Source: Fimbriimonadia bacterium (GTDB lineage: Bacteria > Armatimonadota > Fimbriimonadia > Fimbriimonadales > JABRVX01). Taken from it: 58,640 nucleotides of DNA. Each line of letters begins with the position of its first letter. Positions within the stretch are counted from its first letter, which is position 1. The stretch is taken from assembly GCA_039961735.1 (NCBI GenBank), contig JABRVX010000045.1:1-58640 (forward strand). The letters run 5' to 3'. A program made the position numbers and the translations under genes. This document shows, in pieces, positions 7,446 through 16,123 of this stretch. The notes under the pieces were generated by a model. That model did no database searches, had not been told where the DNA came from, and saw only the letters and a program-made list of their open reading frames with translations.

Positions 7446-10400
7446 ATGTGGCTTACCAAACTGGCCATCAACCGGCCGATTTTCATTCTCATGCTTGTCG
7501 TGGGCTCTATCGTGCTCGGCGGCTTGGCGCTGAACACCATGAGAGTGGAGCTTCAGCCGGAGGTCTCCTTCCCCGCAGTTACGGTAGTGGTGGCATACCC
7601 CGGTGCGGGTCCGGAGGAGGTGGAGACTCTCGTTGCGCGCAAGGTGGAGGACGCCATCAGCTCTGCCGCTGGGCTGCGCGAACTAACATCCACGTCTCAG
7701 GAAGGTGCGGCCGTCGTTCTGGCGACTTTTGACGTCGGTACTGATGTAGAGGTCGCGTTCAACGACGTGCGTGCCAAGGTGGAAGCGATTCGAGCTGACC
7801 TGCCACGAGACGCACTATCCCCTACTATCCAAAAGTTCGAGACTACCAGCGAGCCGATCCTGTACATGACGGTGTCCTCCACGCGTCCCTCTGCAGAGCT
7901 TCGAGACCTCGCGGACCGCGTGCTCAAGGACCGATTCAGCCGCATAGACGGGGTGGGCGCGATCGCAGTCACGGGAGGCGACGAGCGTGAGATACAGGTA
8001 TCGGTCAGTAGGGAGAAGCTGATAGCCTACGGTCTACCCATCACGCAGGTTTGGAGCGCGATCCGTGCCGCAAACTACAATGTTCCCGCCGGGCGCTCCA
8101 TCGAGGGCAATCGTGAGTACACGGTTCGAATCTACGGCGAGTTCCGCACCATAGACGAGCTGCGCAGTCTACGCATACAGCTTCAGAATCGCGCCAATCC
8201 CATGGCCAAGGGGCCTGTCATACGGTTATCTGACATAGCCGAGGTGACGGACTCGGTGGCCGAGCGAACCACGGAGACGAGGCTGGACGGAAACGACAGC
8301 ATTGCCATGGTGTTTCAGAAGCAGAGCCAAGGCAACGCCGTCGAAATCTCCAAGGCGGTCAAGCTCGAGGTCGAGGAGCTGAAGAAGGAGTATCCGGATC
8401 TCGTGTTCACTACCATCGAAGACCAGGCGAAGCACGTCGAGGAGAGCCTTACCGACCTGAAGGTGAGTCTGTACGTAGGCATCGCCTTGGTCATAGGTAT
8501 CATCTTCCTGTTCCTGCACAACCTGCGGGGAACCATCATCGTGGCAATCGCCATACCGACGTGCATTCTTGCCACCTTCATGCTGCTCAAGGCTCTCGGG
8601 TTCACCCTCAACACGATGACTATGCTCGGCATCTCGCTTGCGGTCGGAATCCTCGTGGACGATGCCATCGTGGTGCTGGAGAACATCTACAGGCACCTAA
8701 CCATGGGGGAGCCCCCACCTCAGGCGGCGCTGAACGGGCGAATGGAGATCGGACTCGCTGCCATTGTCATCACGCTGGTAGACGTCGTGGTGTTTATCCC
8801 GATCGCCCTGATGGGTGGGGTCGTCGGCCAGTTCTTCCGCAGCTTCGGTATCACCGTTGCGACGGCGACCCTGCTTTCGCTGTTCGTATCGTTCACAGTG
8901 ACTCCGATGCTCGCCGCCCGATGGTACCGTTCGGGCGAGCAGATCGAACACGTCAGCGGTTTCTTCGGTCTGTTCGAGAGGGTGTGGGGAGCTTGCACCA
9001 GGGCCTATCGCGTGTCTTTGGCCGCCGCCCTCAGGCACCGATGGCTTACCGTGTTCCTGGGTGCTGGCGTGCTGTTTTCGGTCTTCTTCCTGATTGCCGG
9101 CTCGTTCATGCCGAGCTATGCAGCCTCGGCGGGCGCGGTGTCAGCGATTGCCATGTACCTACTCGGCATTGCCGCCGTGTTAGCACTCATTTCGGTGCTG
9201 CGTCGGCGCGCGGAGTGGTTCCGGGCCGGAGCGCTGTTCGCCATGTGGGCGGGAATGTTCGCGGCTTCCATGCTTCTTGGCACGTTTCTGGGCCAACTCA
9301 AGGGTCAGCCCGTCTTCCAGTTCCGGTTCGCTCCCAGCACAGACACCGCTAACGTCTCCATAAACATGCTGTTCCCCGCCGGCACGTCGCTGGATTCCAC
9401 CAAGCGCGAGGTGGAGAGGGTGGAGAAGATCGCGATGGCCACGAAGGACGTCAAGTATGTTTTCTCCACCATCGGCTCTACTGCCAGCGGCTTCTTCGGC
9501 TCCGGCGAGTCGGGGTCACAGGTGGCACAGCTTCGCGTGGTCCTGAACGATAAGCGAAGCTTCGGCGAGCAGCTGCTCGGCAGAACCGGTCCAGACATTC
9601 GTACCCGACCAGACACCATCGTTGCAGACGAGTTGCGCGCGAAGATCGGACGCATCCCCGACTGCACGCTGACCGTGAGCGCGGTGAGCGGTTGGGGATG
9701 GGGCGCACCAATCATCATCTCGCTGTACGGTCAGGACGCAGACCTGGTAGGAAAGAGTGCCGAGCAGGTGCGCGATGCCATTTCGGAGATACCAGGAGTA
9801 GTGGATGCCGATATCTCCACGAAGCCCGGAAAACCCGAGATACGCGCTTACGTGGATCGCACGCGCATGGCCGACCTGGGTGTTAGCGTAGAAGAGTTGG
9901 GCAGCGCGATGCGTATTGCCTACGAGGGCGACGACACGATCAAATTTCGCGAGAACGGCCAGGAGTATCCGATTCGCGTGCGACTCTCCGAGCGGGACCG
10001 AAACGTGGTGCGATTGGTGGAGACCGTCCCCGTGGCGTTCTCGCAGAACGGCGGCCTGCTGACACTTCAAGATCTCACGACGCCAAGGCCCGCCTTTGGA
10101 CCTACCAAAATCACACGACGCGATAAGCAGCGCGAGGTGCAGGTCACAGCGCAACTCCTGCCCGGCTACAACCCGGGTAGCATGCAGCGAGTGATTGACG
10201 GCAAGTTGGCCGAGATGAACCTACCACCAGAGGGAGTGACGAAGGCATGGCAGGGCGAGAACCGAGTGATGGGCGATGAGCAGGGATACATGTTCAGGGC
10301 GTTGCTACTCTCGCTGATCCTCGTCTACATGCTGATGGCATCTCTATTCGACAACCTGCTGTACCCATTCATCATCATGCTTTCGCAACCGCAGGCTTTG

Positions 10401-10826
10401 GCAGGCGCGCTGCTCTCGCTCATCATAACAGGCTACGAGCTGAACATCGTCGGCTTCATCGGCATCATCATGCTCGTGGGACTGGTAGGGAAGAATGCGA
10501 TTCTGCTGGTGGACTATACCAACACCCTGAGGCGACGCGGAAGAGGGCGAGAAGAAGCGCTGGTGGAAGCGGGACCGATACGTCTGAGACCCATCTCTAT
10601 GACCACCTTGGCTCTGGTTCTGGCTATGCTCCCGGTCGCTCTCGCGCTCGGCCGCGGCTCGGAGTTCCGCGCCACGCTAGGCATCATCATCATCGGTGGT
10701 ATGACGCTGTCCACGCTGCTCACACTGCTGGTCATTCCATGCAGCTACACCATCGTGGACGATTTCAGCAACTGGCTGGGCCGCAAGGTGTTCCGGCGAC
10801 GAGAGGGCGCATCTATTCAGGTGTAG
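7446..10826 (+). CDS. RND efflux pump, AcrB/HAE family, with extra membrane segments
   Basis: A 1126-residue proton-driven inner-membrane transporter. TM1 is at residues 12-30; TM2-6 follow the first periplasmic domain ([20 protein letters not shown] onward), including the conserved [20 protein letters not shown] helix with its Asp pair. After TM7 (about 530-553) there is a roughly 60-residue insert (557-617) holding two more predicted helices before the second periplasmic domain; standard members have no such insert. The C-terminal helices end with [17 protein letters not shown] and the [20 protein letters not shown] motif. It is the last gene of the TolC-adaptor-pump operon. The substrate cannot be read from the sequence. 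Confidence 0.93.
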   Translation: MWLTKLAINRPIFILMLVVGSIVLGGLALNTMRVELQPEVSFPAVTVVVAYPGAGPEEVETLVARKVEDAISSAAGLRELTSTSQEGAAVVLATFDVGTDVEVAFNDVRAKVEAIRADLPRDALSPTIQKFETTSEPILYMTVSSTRPSAELRDLADRVLKDRFSRIDGVGAIAVTGGDEREIQVSVSREKLIAYGLPITQVWSAIRAANYNVPAGRSIEGNREYTVRIYGEFRTIDELRSLRIQLQNRANPMAKGPVIRLSDIAEVTDSVAERTTETRLDGNDSIAMVFQKQSQGNAVEISKAVKLEVEELKKEYPDLVFTTIEDQAKHVEESLTDLKVSLYVGIALVIGIIFLFLHNLRGTIIVAIAIPTCILATFMLLKALGFTLNTMTMLGISLAVGILVDDAIVVLENIYRHLTMGEPPPQAALNGRMEIGLAAIVITLVDVVVFIPIALMGGVVGQFFRSFGITVATATLLSLFVSFTVTPMLAARWYRSGEQIEHVSGFFGLFERVWGACTRAYRVSLAAALRHRWLTVFLGAGVLFSVFFLIAGSFMPSYAASAGAVSAIAMYLLGIAAVLALISVLRRRAEWFRAGALFAMWAGMFAASMLLGTFLGQLKGQPVFQFRFAPSTDTANVSINMLFPAGTSLDSTKREVERVEKIAMATKDVKYVFSTIGSTASGFFGSGESGSQVAQLRVVLNDKRSFGEQLLGRTGPDIRTRPDTIVADELRAKIGRIPDCTLTVSAVSGWGWGAPIIISLYGQDADLVGKSAEQVRDAISEIPGVVDADISTKPGKPEIRAYVDRTRMADLGVSVEELGSAMRIAYEGDDTIKFRENGQEYPIRVRLSERDRNVVRLVETVPVAFSQNGGLLTLQDLTTPRPAFGPTKITRRDKQREVQVTAQLLPGYNPGSMQRVIDGKLAEMNLPPEGVTKAWQGENRVMGDEQGYMFRALLLSLILVYMLMASLFDNLLYPFIIMLSQPQALAGALLSLIITGYELNIVGFIGIIMLVGLVGKNAILLVDYTNTLRRRGRGREEALVEAGPIRLRPISMTTLALVLAMLPVALALGRGSEFRATLGIIIIGGMTLSTLLTLLVIPCSYTIVDDFSNWLGRKVFRRREGASIQV

Positions 10827-10866
10827 TCAGCAGGAATCCGGGCCCTTGGGCGGGAAGCGCGAAACC

Positions 10867-11490
10867 ATGCGCGCGAGGGACGGCTTGGTCGCTGGAGTGG
10901 ACGAGGCGGGGCGCGGTCCATTGGCGGGCCCTGTGCTCGCAGCCGCCGTGATCCTCGATGCCGAACGGCCCATTGGTGGCTTGCGCGATTCCAAGGCGTT
11001 GACGCCCACCCGAAGAGAGCGTCTGGAGGCCGAGATTCGGCAGCGGGCGCTGGCTTGGTCGGTCGGGATCGCGAGCGCCGCAGAAGTAGATCGGCTGAAC
11101 GTGCTGCAGGCCACCTTCGCGGCAATGCGACGTGCGGTGCGCTGCCTCTCTGTCGCGCCCGATTGGTGCCTCGTGGACGGCAACAAGACCATCCCTCGTC
11201 TGGGGCTACCCCAATCCGCCATCGTGGATGGCGATGCGTCCGAGCCTTGCATCGCCGCCGCCTCCATTCTCGCCAAAGTATGGAGGGACCGTGTCATGGT
11301 GTTGCTGGATGAGCGCTATCCGGGATACGGCTTCGCACGACACAAGGGCTACCACTGCCCTCAGCACATCGAGGCGCTCCGTCGTCTCGGCCCCTGTGCA
11401 GAGCACCGTCGCTCGTTCGCGCCGATGTGTGGCGAGCAGTTGGTCCTTGCGCTGACGGACGTCGTGGAGACGGGTACGCGCGGTGCCTAG
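10867..11490 (+). CDS. rnhB: Ribonuclease HII
   Basis: A 207-residue enzyme that cuts the RNA strand of RNA-DNA hybrids and initiates removal of misincorporated ribonucleotides. The first catalytic motif is [13 protein letters not shown] (Asp-Glu) near residue 13; further acidic residues occur in [10 protein letters not shown], and the C-terminal motif is the basic HKGYHCPQH segment. The ATG at 10867 was preferred over a TTG 21 bases upstream because the family core begins within a few residues of it. It overlaps the YraN-family gene by 8 bases. Complete and unremarkable. Confidence 0.95.
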   Translation: MRARDGLVAGVDEAGRGPLAGPVLAAAVILDAERPIGGLRDSKALTPTRRERLEAEIRQRALAWSVGIASAAEVDRLNVLQATFAAMRRAVRCLSVAPDWCLVDGNKTIPRLGLPQSAIVDGDASEPCIAAASILAKVWRDRVMVLLDERYPGYGFARHKGYHCPQHIEALRRLGPCAEHRRSFAPMCGEQLVLALTDVVETGTRGA

Positions 11491-11854
11491 GGAGGGCGAG
11501 CGGAAGAAGGCCGTCGGCAGGATCGGCGAGGAGGTCGCGGTACGCTATCTCGAGAGTCGCGGCTTTCGAGTGCTTGCCCGCAACTGGCGGGGCCCGACCG
11601 GCGAGCTGGACATCATTGCCGAAGATGGCGAGACTTTGGTCTTTGTCGAGGTTCGGACACGCAGCCGGCCCTCGGCAGTGGCCCCTTCCGAGTGGTTCCC
11701 CATAAGCAAGCGTCGCAAGCTGTTGGCCGCCGCCTGGGACTACCCGAGCGAGGACGACCGACCCCGTCGCTTCGACGTGATCGGCGTGACCCTCGGTCCT
11801 GGCTTGCCCAAGGTCGCCCACTACCCCGCCGCCTTCGGCGAGGAGGGGAGCTAG
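11483..11854 (+). CDS. YraN/UPF0102 family protein
   Basis: A 123-residue member of the YraN family, a restriction-endonuclease-like fold of unknown cellular role. Diagnostic motifs: [20 protein letters not shown], then [20 protein letters not shown] and FVEVRTRS, which align the acidic and Lys/Arg residues of the nuclease fold. The start is a GTG inside the last codons of rnhB, so the pair is translationally coupled; rnhB-yraN adjacency is common in bacteria and supports both calls. Confidence 0.9.
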   Translation: MPREGERKKAVGRIGEEVAVRYLESRGFRVLARNWRGPTGELDIIAEDGETLVFVEVRTRSRPSAVAPSEWFPISKRRKLLAAAWDYPSEDDRPRRFDVIGVTLGPGLPKVAHYPAAFGEEGS

Positions 11855-11999
11855 AGCTCGTCCTACCGGCGGCCCGCCGAACAACGTTCATCGCCTGGAC
11901 GGCGAACTTACGGGCGCCCCAGACCTGGTGGTACGCGGGTGACGGTGTGCCAAGGCGCGACCCAGTAGAAACACTCGCAAAAAAAAAGATGGACCGGTC

Positions 12000-12029
12000 T
12001 TGACATCGGGCCAATCTTCTGATACCATA
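12000..12029 (+). promoter_or_regulatory. Strong sigma70-type promoter upstream of accB
   Basis: A perfect -35 TTGACA (12000-12005) lies 18 bases before TACCAT (12024-12029), which is preceded by an extended TG element. It is among the best consensus promoters in the window. Transcription would start near 12036, just before a terminator-like hairpin at 12062-12094. The 273-base gap from 11855 to 12127 otherwise holds no gene. Confidence 0.7.
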
Positions 12030-12061
12030 TGCGTACCATCCAGGTTGGGGCGTATGCCTTA

Positions 12062-12094
12062 GGAGGGCGGAGACTTTCTGCCTTCCTTTTTTTT
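12062..12094 (+). terminator. Intrinsic terminator / candidate attenuator in the accB leader
   Basis: Arms GGAGGGCGGA (12062-12071) and TCTGCCTTCC (12077-12086) pair over 10 bp with two G-U pairs around a 5-base loop, followed by eight Ts (12087-12094). This is a textbook rho-independent terminator. It lies 33 bases before the accB start codon and downstream of a strong promoter, so it either attenuates accB or ends a short leader RNA of about 60 bases. Confidence 0.75.
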
Positions 12095-12127
12095 CTTTCG
12101 ATTCCGGGCCATAATGCTCCAAGCGCC

Positions 12128-12574
12128 GTGAAGGACCTGTCGAACCACGCTCAAACCCTCCGAGACCTTGCCGCTTTGCTGCACAAGCACGGCCTAACCG
12201 AGCTCACCTACGAAGAGGGCAAGGTACGTATTCGCATTCGTCGGGAGCCCCTCGAGCACGAGACCATGGTGCCATCGCTTACCGGGCTGGCCGAGCCGGC
12301 CTCGACCGAGGCACCTCCCACCGGCGAGCCCGTCGAATCGCCGTTCATGGGCGTCTTCTATCGCTCGAGGCGACCCAACGAGCCCCCCTTCGTCGAAGAG
12401 GGCGACCGCATTGACGAAGGCGAGGTCCTGTGTCTACTGGAAGCCAACAAGGTTTTCAGTGAGCTAGCGAGCCCGATTGCGGGTGTCGTGTCCAAGATCA
12501 CGCGAGAGAACGGGGCTTTGGTGCAGCCGGGTGAAGTGCTCTTCTACATCGAGCCGTCTTCTGCGGTAGTCTAA
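12128..12574 (+). CDS. accB: Biotin carboxyl carrier protein of acetyl-CoA carboxylase
   Basis: A 148-residue carrier that shuttles carboxylated biotin between subunits of acetyl-CoA carboxylase in fatty-acid synthesis. The N-terminal helix TLRDLAALLHKHGLTELTYE is typical of AccB; a Pro/Glu/Thr linker follows; the C-terminal biotinyl domain carries the target lysine in LLEANKVFSELASPIAGVV. The usual motif is EAMKM, so the Met before the lysine is Asn here. The GTG at 12128 was chosen because the conserved helix begins a few residues later; an upstream in-frame start would place the terminator hairpin inside the gene. accC is not adjacent. Confidence 0.88.
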   Translation: MKDLSNHAQTLRDLAALLHKHGLTELTYEEGKVRIRIRREPLEHETMVPSLTGLAEPASTEAPPTGEPVESPFMGVFYRSRRPNEPPFVEEGDRIDEGEVLCLLEANKVFSELASPIAGVVSKITRENGALVQPGEVLFYIEPSSAVV

Positions 12575-12579
12575 CATCC

Positions 12580-13428
12580 ATGCCAGAGCTACTCGTCGCT
12601 TCCGTTCAGTTCGCGCCTGCCTACGCCGACGTCGAGAACAATCTCTCCCGGGTCATCGCACTTCTTCGGGACGCTGCCGGGCGCGGCGCCAAGCTGGTCG
12701 TTTTCCCCGAGTGCGCGCTCACCGGGTACGGATTCCCCGACCGCGAAACTGCGCTGAACCACGCGATGGCCGCCGACGGGCCGGAGGTCCGGTCTCTAGC
12801 CGGTGAGTGCGCGCGGCTCGGTGTGTGCGCTGCAATCGGCTTCACCGAGCGAGGAGATCCGGGGCTGTTCAACAGCGCCGCGCTGCTCGGCCCGGACGGT
12901 CTGCTGGGCGTATACCGCAAGACCCACCTGCCTTGGATCGGGCTGGATCGCTTTGCCGACAAGGGCTCCGCCCTGCCCGTGTTCGACACGCCGTTCGGGC
13001 GCTTTGGCATTCTCATCTGCTACGACCTGCGGTTCCCGGAGGCTGGCGTGTCGCTCGCCCTACGCGGCGCGGATGCCATTCTGGTCCCCACCAATTGGCC
13101 GGAGGGGGCGGAAAGCTCGCCCCACTTCCTGGCTCCCGCACGAGCAAACGAAAACCGGCTCTACGTCATCGCCTCCAACCGCGTGGGGGAGGAAGCAGGC
13201 TTTCGCTTCATCGGCAAGAGCGGCATCTGGGGCTTCGACGGCAAACCGATCGCATTCGCGGACCATGCAGACGAGACCATCCTGACCGCCACCATAGACC
13301 CCGAGAAGGCTCGTCAGAAGCGCGTAATCGTCAAGCCAGGCGAGTTCGAGTCGGAGCCGCTGGCAGACCGTCGGCCGGAGCTGTATGACCTGCAGTCGCT
13401 TCGCAGACCGCCGAGCAACGCAGAGTAG
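12580..13428 (+). CDS. Carbon-nitrogen hydrolase (nitrilase superfamily)
   Basis: A 282-residue amidase-type enzyme that hydrolyses a non-peptide C-N bond. The catalytic triad is visible: Glu in VVFPECALTGYG (about 43), Lys in YRKTHLPWIG (about 112) and Cys in ILICYDLRFPEA (about 147). The C-terminus has the family pattern SGIWGFDGKPIAFADHADE. It starts 5 bases after accB, so it is probably in the same transcript, though no functional link is evident. Substrate cannot be assigned; omega-amidase, N-carbamoyl hydrolase and related enzymes share these motifs. Confidence 0.9.
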   Translation: MPELLVASVQFAPAYADVENNLSRVIALLRDAAGRGAKLVVFPECALTGYGFPDRETALNHAMAADGPEVRSLAGECARLGVCAAIGFTERGDPGLFNSAALLGPDGLLGVYRKTHLPWIGLDRFADKGSALPVFDTPFGRFGILICYDLRFPEAGVSLALRGADAILVPTNWPEGAESSPHFLAPARANENRLYVIASNRVGEEAGFRFIGKSGIWGFDGKPIAFADHADETILTATIDPEKARQKRVIVKPGEFESEPLADRRPELYDLQSLRRPPSNAE

Positions 13429-13469
13429 CCGCGAAGGAACGTGACCGCATGAGGAGAAGCCGATAGCCG

Positions 13470-14129
13470 ATGGGTGAGGTGGATTCTGCCCGATTGCTGC
13501 AGTACGTCGGCTTCGTAGTCGGCGGCTTCCTCTTGGGATCGCTTCCGTTCGGCTTTTGGCTGTGCAAGCTGCTGAAGGGCGTGGACATTCGCACGGTGGG
13601 GAGCGGCAACATCGGTGCGACCAACGTCTTTCGTTGCGCCGGACCGCTGATCGGCACTGTCGTGCTGCTCTTGGACGTTGCGAAGGGGTTCATGCCTGCT
13701 GTGGTCGGGCGCATGGTCGCGGGGCCGGACCTTGCGGTGGCCGCAGGTGCCGCGGCGGTTCTCGGTCACACCTTCTCCCCGTTTCTCGGGTTTCGCGGCG
13801 GCAAGGGCGTTGCGGCCGCGCTGGGGCTGCTTCTGGGGGCTACTCCGGGCATCGCGGGCGGCGCTCTAGCCAGTTTCGCGGTAGTGTTCGCCGTCACGCG
13901 ATGGGTGTCTCTGGCCTCGCTCCTCGGGGCGCTCAGCGCGGCAGTGCTGGTGCTCGTGATTGATTCGCCGACGTCCGTGCGCGCTCTGATCCTGGTGATC
14001 GCGGTTCTGCTGATCGTGAATCACCGCGCGAACATCCGCCGTCTGCTGCGTGGGGAAGAGCCGAAATTCCGTTTCGGCGGCTCGAAGGCCGCAGATGCCG
14101 CGCATACGTCGGAGCCCGCGTCGGTGTAG
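13470..14129 (+). CDS. plsY: Acyl-phosphate:glycerol-3-phosphate acyltransferase
   Basis: A 219-residue inner-membrane enzyme that makes lysophosphatidic acid from acyl-phosphate and glycerol-3-phosphate, the first step of phospholipid synthesis. Conserved motifs are present: GSLPFGFWL in the first helix, GSGNIGATNVFR in the first loop, and GHTFSPFLGFRGGKGVA in the second loop. Five to six hydrophobic helices alternate with these loops. The C-terminal 30 residues are hydrophilic. It lies 41 bases after the nitrilase-like gene. Confidence 0.95.
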   Translation: MGEVDSARLLQYVGFVVGGFLLGSLPFGFWLCKLLKGVDIRTVGSGNIGATNVFRCAGPLIGTVVLLLDVAKGFMPAVVGRMVAGPDLAVAAGAAAVLGHTFSPFLGFRGGKGVAAALGLLLGATPGIAGGALASFAVVFAVTRWVSLASLLGALSAAVLVLVIDSPTSVRALILVIAVLLIVNHRANIRRLLRGEEPKFRFGGSKAADAAHTSEPASV

Positions 14130-14255
14130 TCGCGATCTCGGCGGTTCTCTGCGTCCTTTGCGTGAGTTTCTAGGCGCCGGGCCCAACGCCACCTTGCTCG
14201 AAAACCGGGCATTCGTGCAGGACTGCCCGCTCGCAGACGATAAGATTCTAGCGAG

Positions 14256-15050
14256 ATGCCGATTGGGATGCCGCTTGCCATAGACTACACGCCCGCTGTG
14301 CTGTTCCTGAAGGCGGTGCTGCTCTGGGCGCCGGCAGGGTATTGGATCCACCACCTCTTCCTGCGTTCGGTGGCGGCCGATGTCGGTGGCGTGGAGGCCG
14401 CGCTCGGAATCGGCGCGGCTGTCGGTCTGGCAGCCTTCGGCACTCTTCATCCCGAAGCCTGGGTCACGGTCAGCTCGTCCATCGCACTCTGGATATCCGC
14501 CATCGGGGCACCCGTGGCAACCAACTTCATCAACAAGCAGGCGCACAAGACGCTGGACATCGAGCGCATGAAGAAGACGTGCAAGGCGCTTCTCTCCAAT
14601 CCCAACAATCCCTCTGCCCTCGCCGATCTCGGTAGGTCGTGCCACCGAGCCAACCTCAATGCCTCCGCGGCCATCTTCTTAGAACGAGCCGTGGCAGCGG
14701 CTCCGCAATACATGAACGACGAGAAACGCATGCTCCAATGGGTGCGGCGCAGCGTGGAGGGCGATCCGCACGATCATCCCAACTCTTGCCCCAACTGCCG
14801 TTATGCGAACGACCCCGGTGACATCCTGTGTAAGCGTTGTGGCGGCATGGTGTTAGTGTTGATCGCGGGCGGAAGATGGCTCCCCGAGTCTGCGCCCGGC
14901 AAGCTGCTGCGTATTTGGGTGGTCGCGCTCGCAGTCATCTTCCTCGCCCCGCTGGTGGGCGTGACAATCAAGTCCGCTCTTGCCATACCCATCATCGCCC
15001 TTCTGGCGATCGGCGGTGCGCTGCTGGTGTGGCGTATCATCACGCGATGA
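14256..15050 (+). CDS. Membrane protein with a central zinc ribbon, function unknown
   Basis: A 264-residue protein. The N-terminal 100 residues hold two or three hydrophobic helices (AVLFLKAVLLWAPAGYWIHH, then GIGAAVGLAAFGTL). A helical, TPR-like segment follows (NPNNPSALADLGRSCHRANL and a partner helix with IFLERAVAAAPQY). Residues about 175-195 are a zinc ribbon (CPNC...CKRC). Two more membrane helices close the protein. The stop overlaps the LptF/G-type gene start by 4 bases, so it is probably cotranscribed with the LPS-transport genes; that is the only hint of role. I do not recognise a named family. Confidence 0.75.
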   Translation: MPIGMPLAIDYTPAVLFLKAVLLWAPAGYWIHHLFLRSVAADVGGVEAALGIGAAVGLAAFGTLHPEAWVTVSSSIALWISAIGAPVATNFINKQAHKTLDIERMKKTCKALLSNPNNPSALADLGRSCHRANLNASAAIFLERAVAAAPQYMNDEKRMLQWVRRSVEGDPHDHPNSCPNCRYANDPGDILCKRCGGMVLVLIAGGRWLPESAPGKLLRIWVVALAVIFLAPLVGVTIKSALAIPIIALLAIGGALLVWRIITR

Positions 15051-16123
15051 GACGTCTCGACCGATATCTCATCGGAGAGACCCTGCTACCTTTCGGCATC
15101 GGCGCGGCTGCCGCAGTCATGCTGCTGACCGGCGGGTTGCTGGCGGAGTTCGGTCCACTGCTCTTGGATCGCAAAGTGGGCATGCTTGCGGTCCTGCAAC
15201 TGCTGTTGTTTCGCCTTCCGTTCCTATTAGTGATTGCCGCCCCGGTCGCCACGGCGGTGGGGACTGCGATGGCCGTCAGCCGCCTGGCACGGGACCAAGA
15301 GGTGCTGGTGATGCGGATGGCGGGTGTTAGCGTCAAACGCATCTTCCTGCCCTACATCGTGATGGGCATTCTGATGTTCGGCCTGACGTATTGGTTCCAG
15401 GAGGCAGTGGTCCCTGGGTCAGGCTCGGCGTTCAAGCAGCTCTTCTTTCGCATCTCGTTGATGCAGAGTCAGCCGAGCCTCGCTCCGAATACGGTGCTGC
15501 GTGTCCGCGAGTTCATTTTCTGCCTCGGCTTCGTTCAGCAGCGCTCGGAGCGTGTGTTCGAGGTGCAAGAGATCACTGCGTTCCGCCCGAAGGGCGTGAA
15601 GGAGGTGACGATCACGCGGGCGCCACGAGCCGTATACGACAACGGGCGATGGGTGCTGGAAGACCCCCAGACCTGGGTCTTCGGCGCCGGCGGCAGGCTG
15701 CTGCACTTCGAGAAGATCGAGCGGATGGTGATCGAGGGACGCGTTCCACTGCAGGACATCGTGGGAGCCCCGCAACCGGATGAACTTACGCGCGCGAAAC
15801 TAGGGGAGCTGATCGAGCAGGAGCGCCGGGCGGGCCGCGATGTGCGTGCGAAAGAGGTGCAGTACCACACCAAACTGGCCGTTCCGTTCGCCTGCGTCAT
15901 CTTCTCTCTCTTCGGCCCGATCTTCAGCCTGGCCTTCGCGCGCAGCGGTGGCTTCGCGGGCATCCTCCTGTCCGTGTTAGTGGTTTTTGCGCACATAAAC
16001 TTGCTGCTGCTCTTCAGCAAGATTCTGGGCGAACCGGGTGTGATACCACCCGTCGTGGCAGCCTGGGCACCCAATGCGTTCTTTTTCTTAGCAGCGCTTC
16101 TTGCGATGCGGAGGGTCGAGTGA
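15047..16123 (+). CDS. LptF/LptG-family permease (YjgP/YjgQ)
   Basis: A 358-residue inner-membrane component of the lipopolysaccharide export machine. It starts RRLDRYLIGETLLPFGIG, the family's N-terminal signature, has three helices, a periplasmic beta-jellyroll (about 130-260) and three C-terminal helices (FACVIFSLFGPIFSLAFARS onward). The ATG at 15047 overlaps the previous stop (ATGA), and the next gene overlaps in turn (GTGA). Only one LptF/G-type gene is here; a second copy or homodimer would be needed. The adjacent LptD-like gene strengthens the call. Confidence 0.9.
   Translation: MRRLDRYLIGETLLPFGIGAAAAVMLLTGGLLAEFGPLLLDRKVGMLAVLQLLLFRLPFLLVIAAPVATAVGTAMAVSRLARDQEVLVMRMAGVSVKRIFLPYIVMGILMFGLTYWFQEAVVPGSGSAFKQLFFRISLMQSQPSLAPNTVLRVREFIFCLGFVQQRSERVFEVQEITAFRPKGVKEVTITRAPRAVYDNGRWVLEDPQTWVFGAGGRLLHFEKIERMVIEGRVPLQDIVGAPQPDELTRAKLGELIEQERRAGRDVRAKEVQYHTKLAVPFACVIFSLFGPIFSLAFARSGGFAGILLSVLVVFAHINLLLLFSKILGEPGVIPPVVAAWAPNAFFFLAALLAMRRVE

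Noticed and set aside
14837-15046. 5' extension of the LptF/G-type gene
   Set aside because: The permease signature starts at 15047 with an ATGA overlap; the upstream codons are a shadow of the zinc-ribbon gene.
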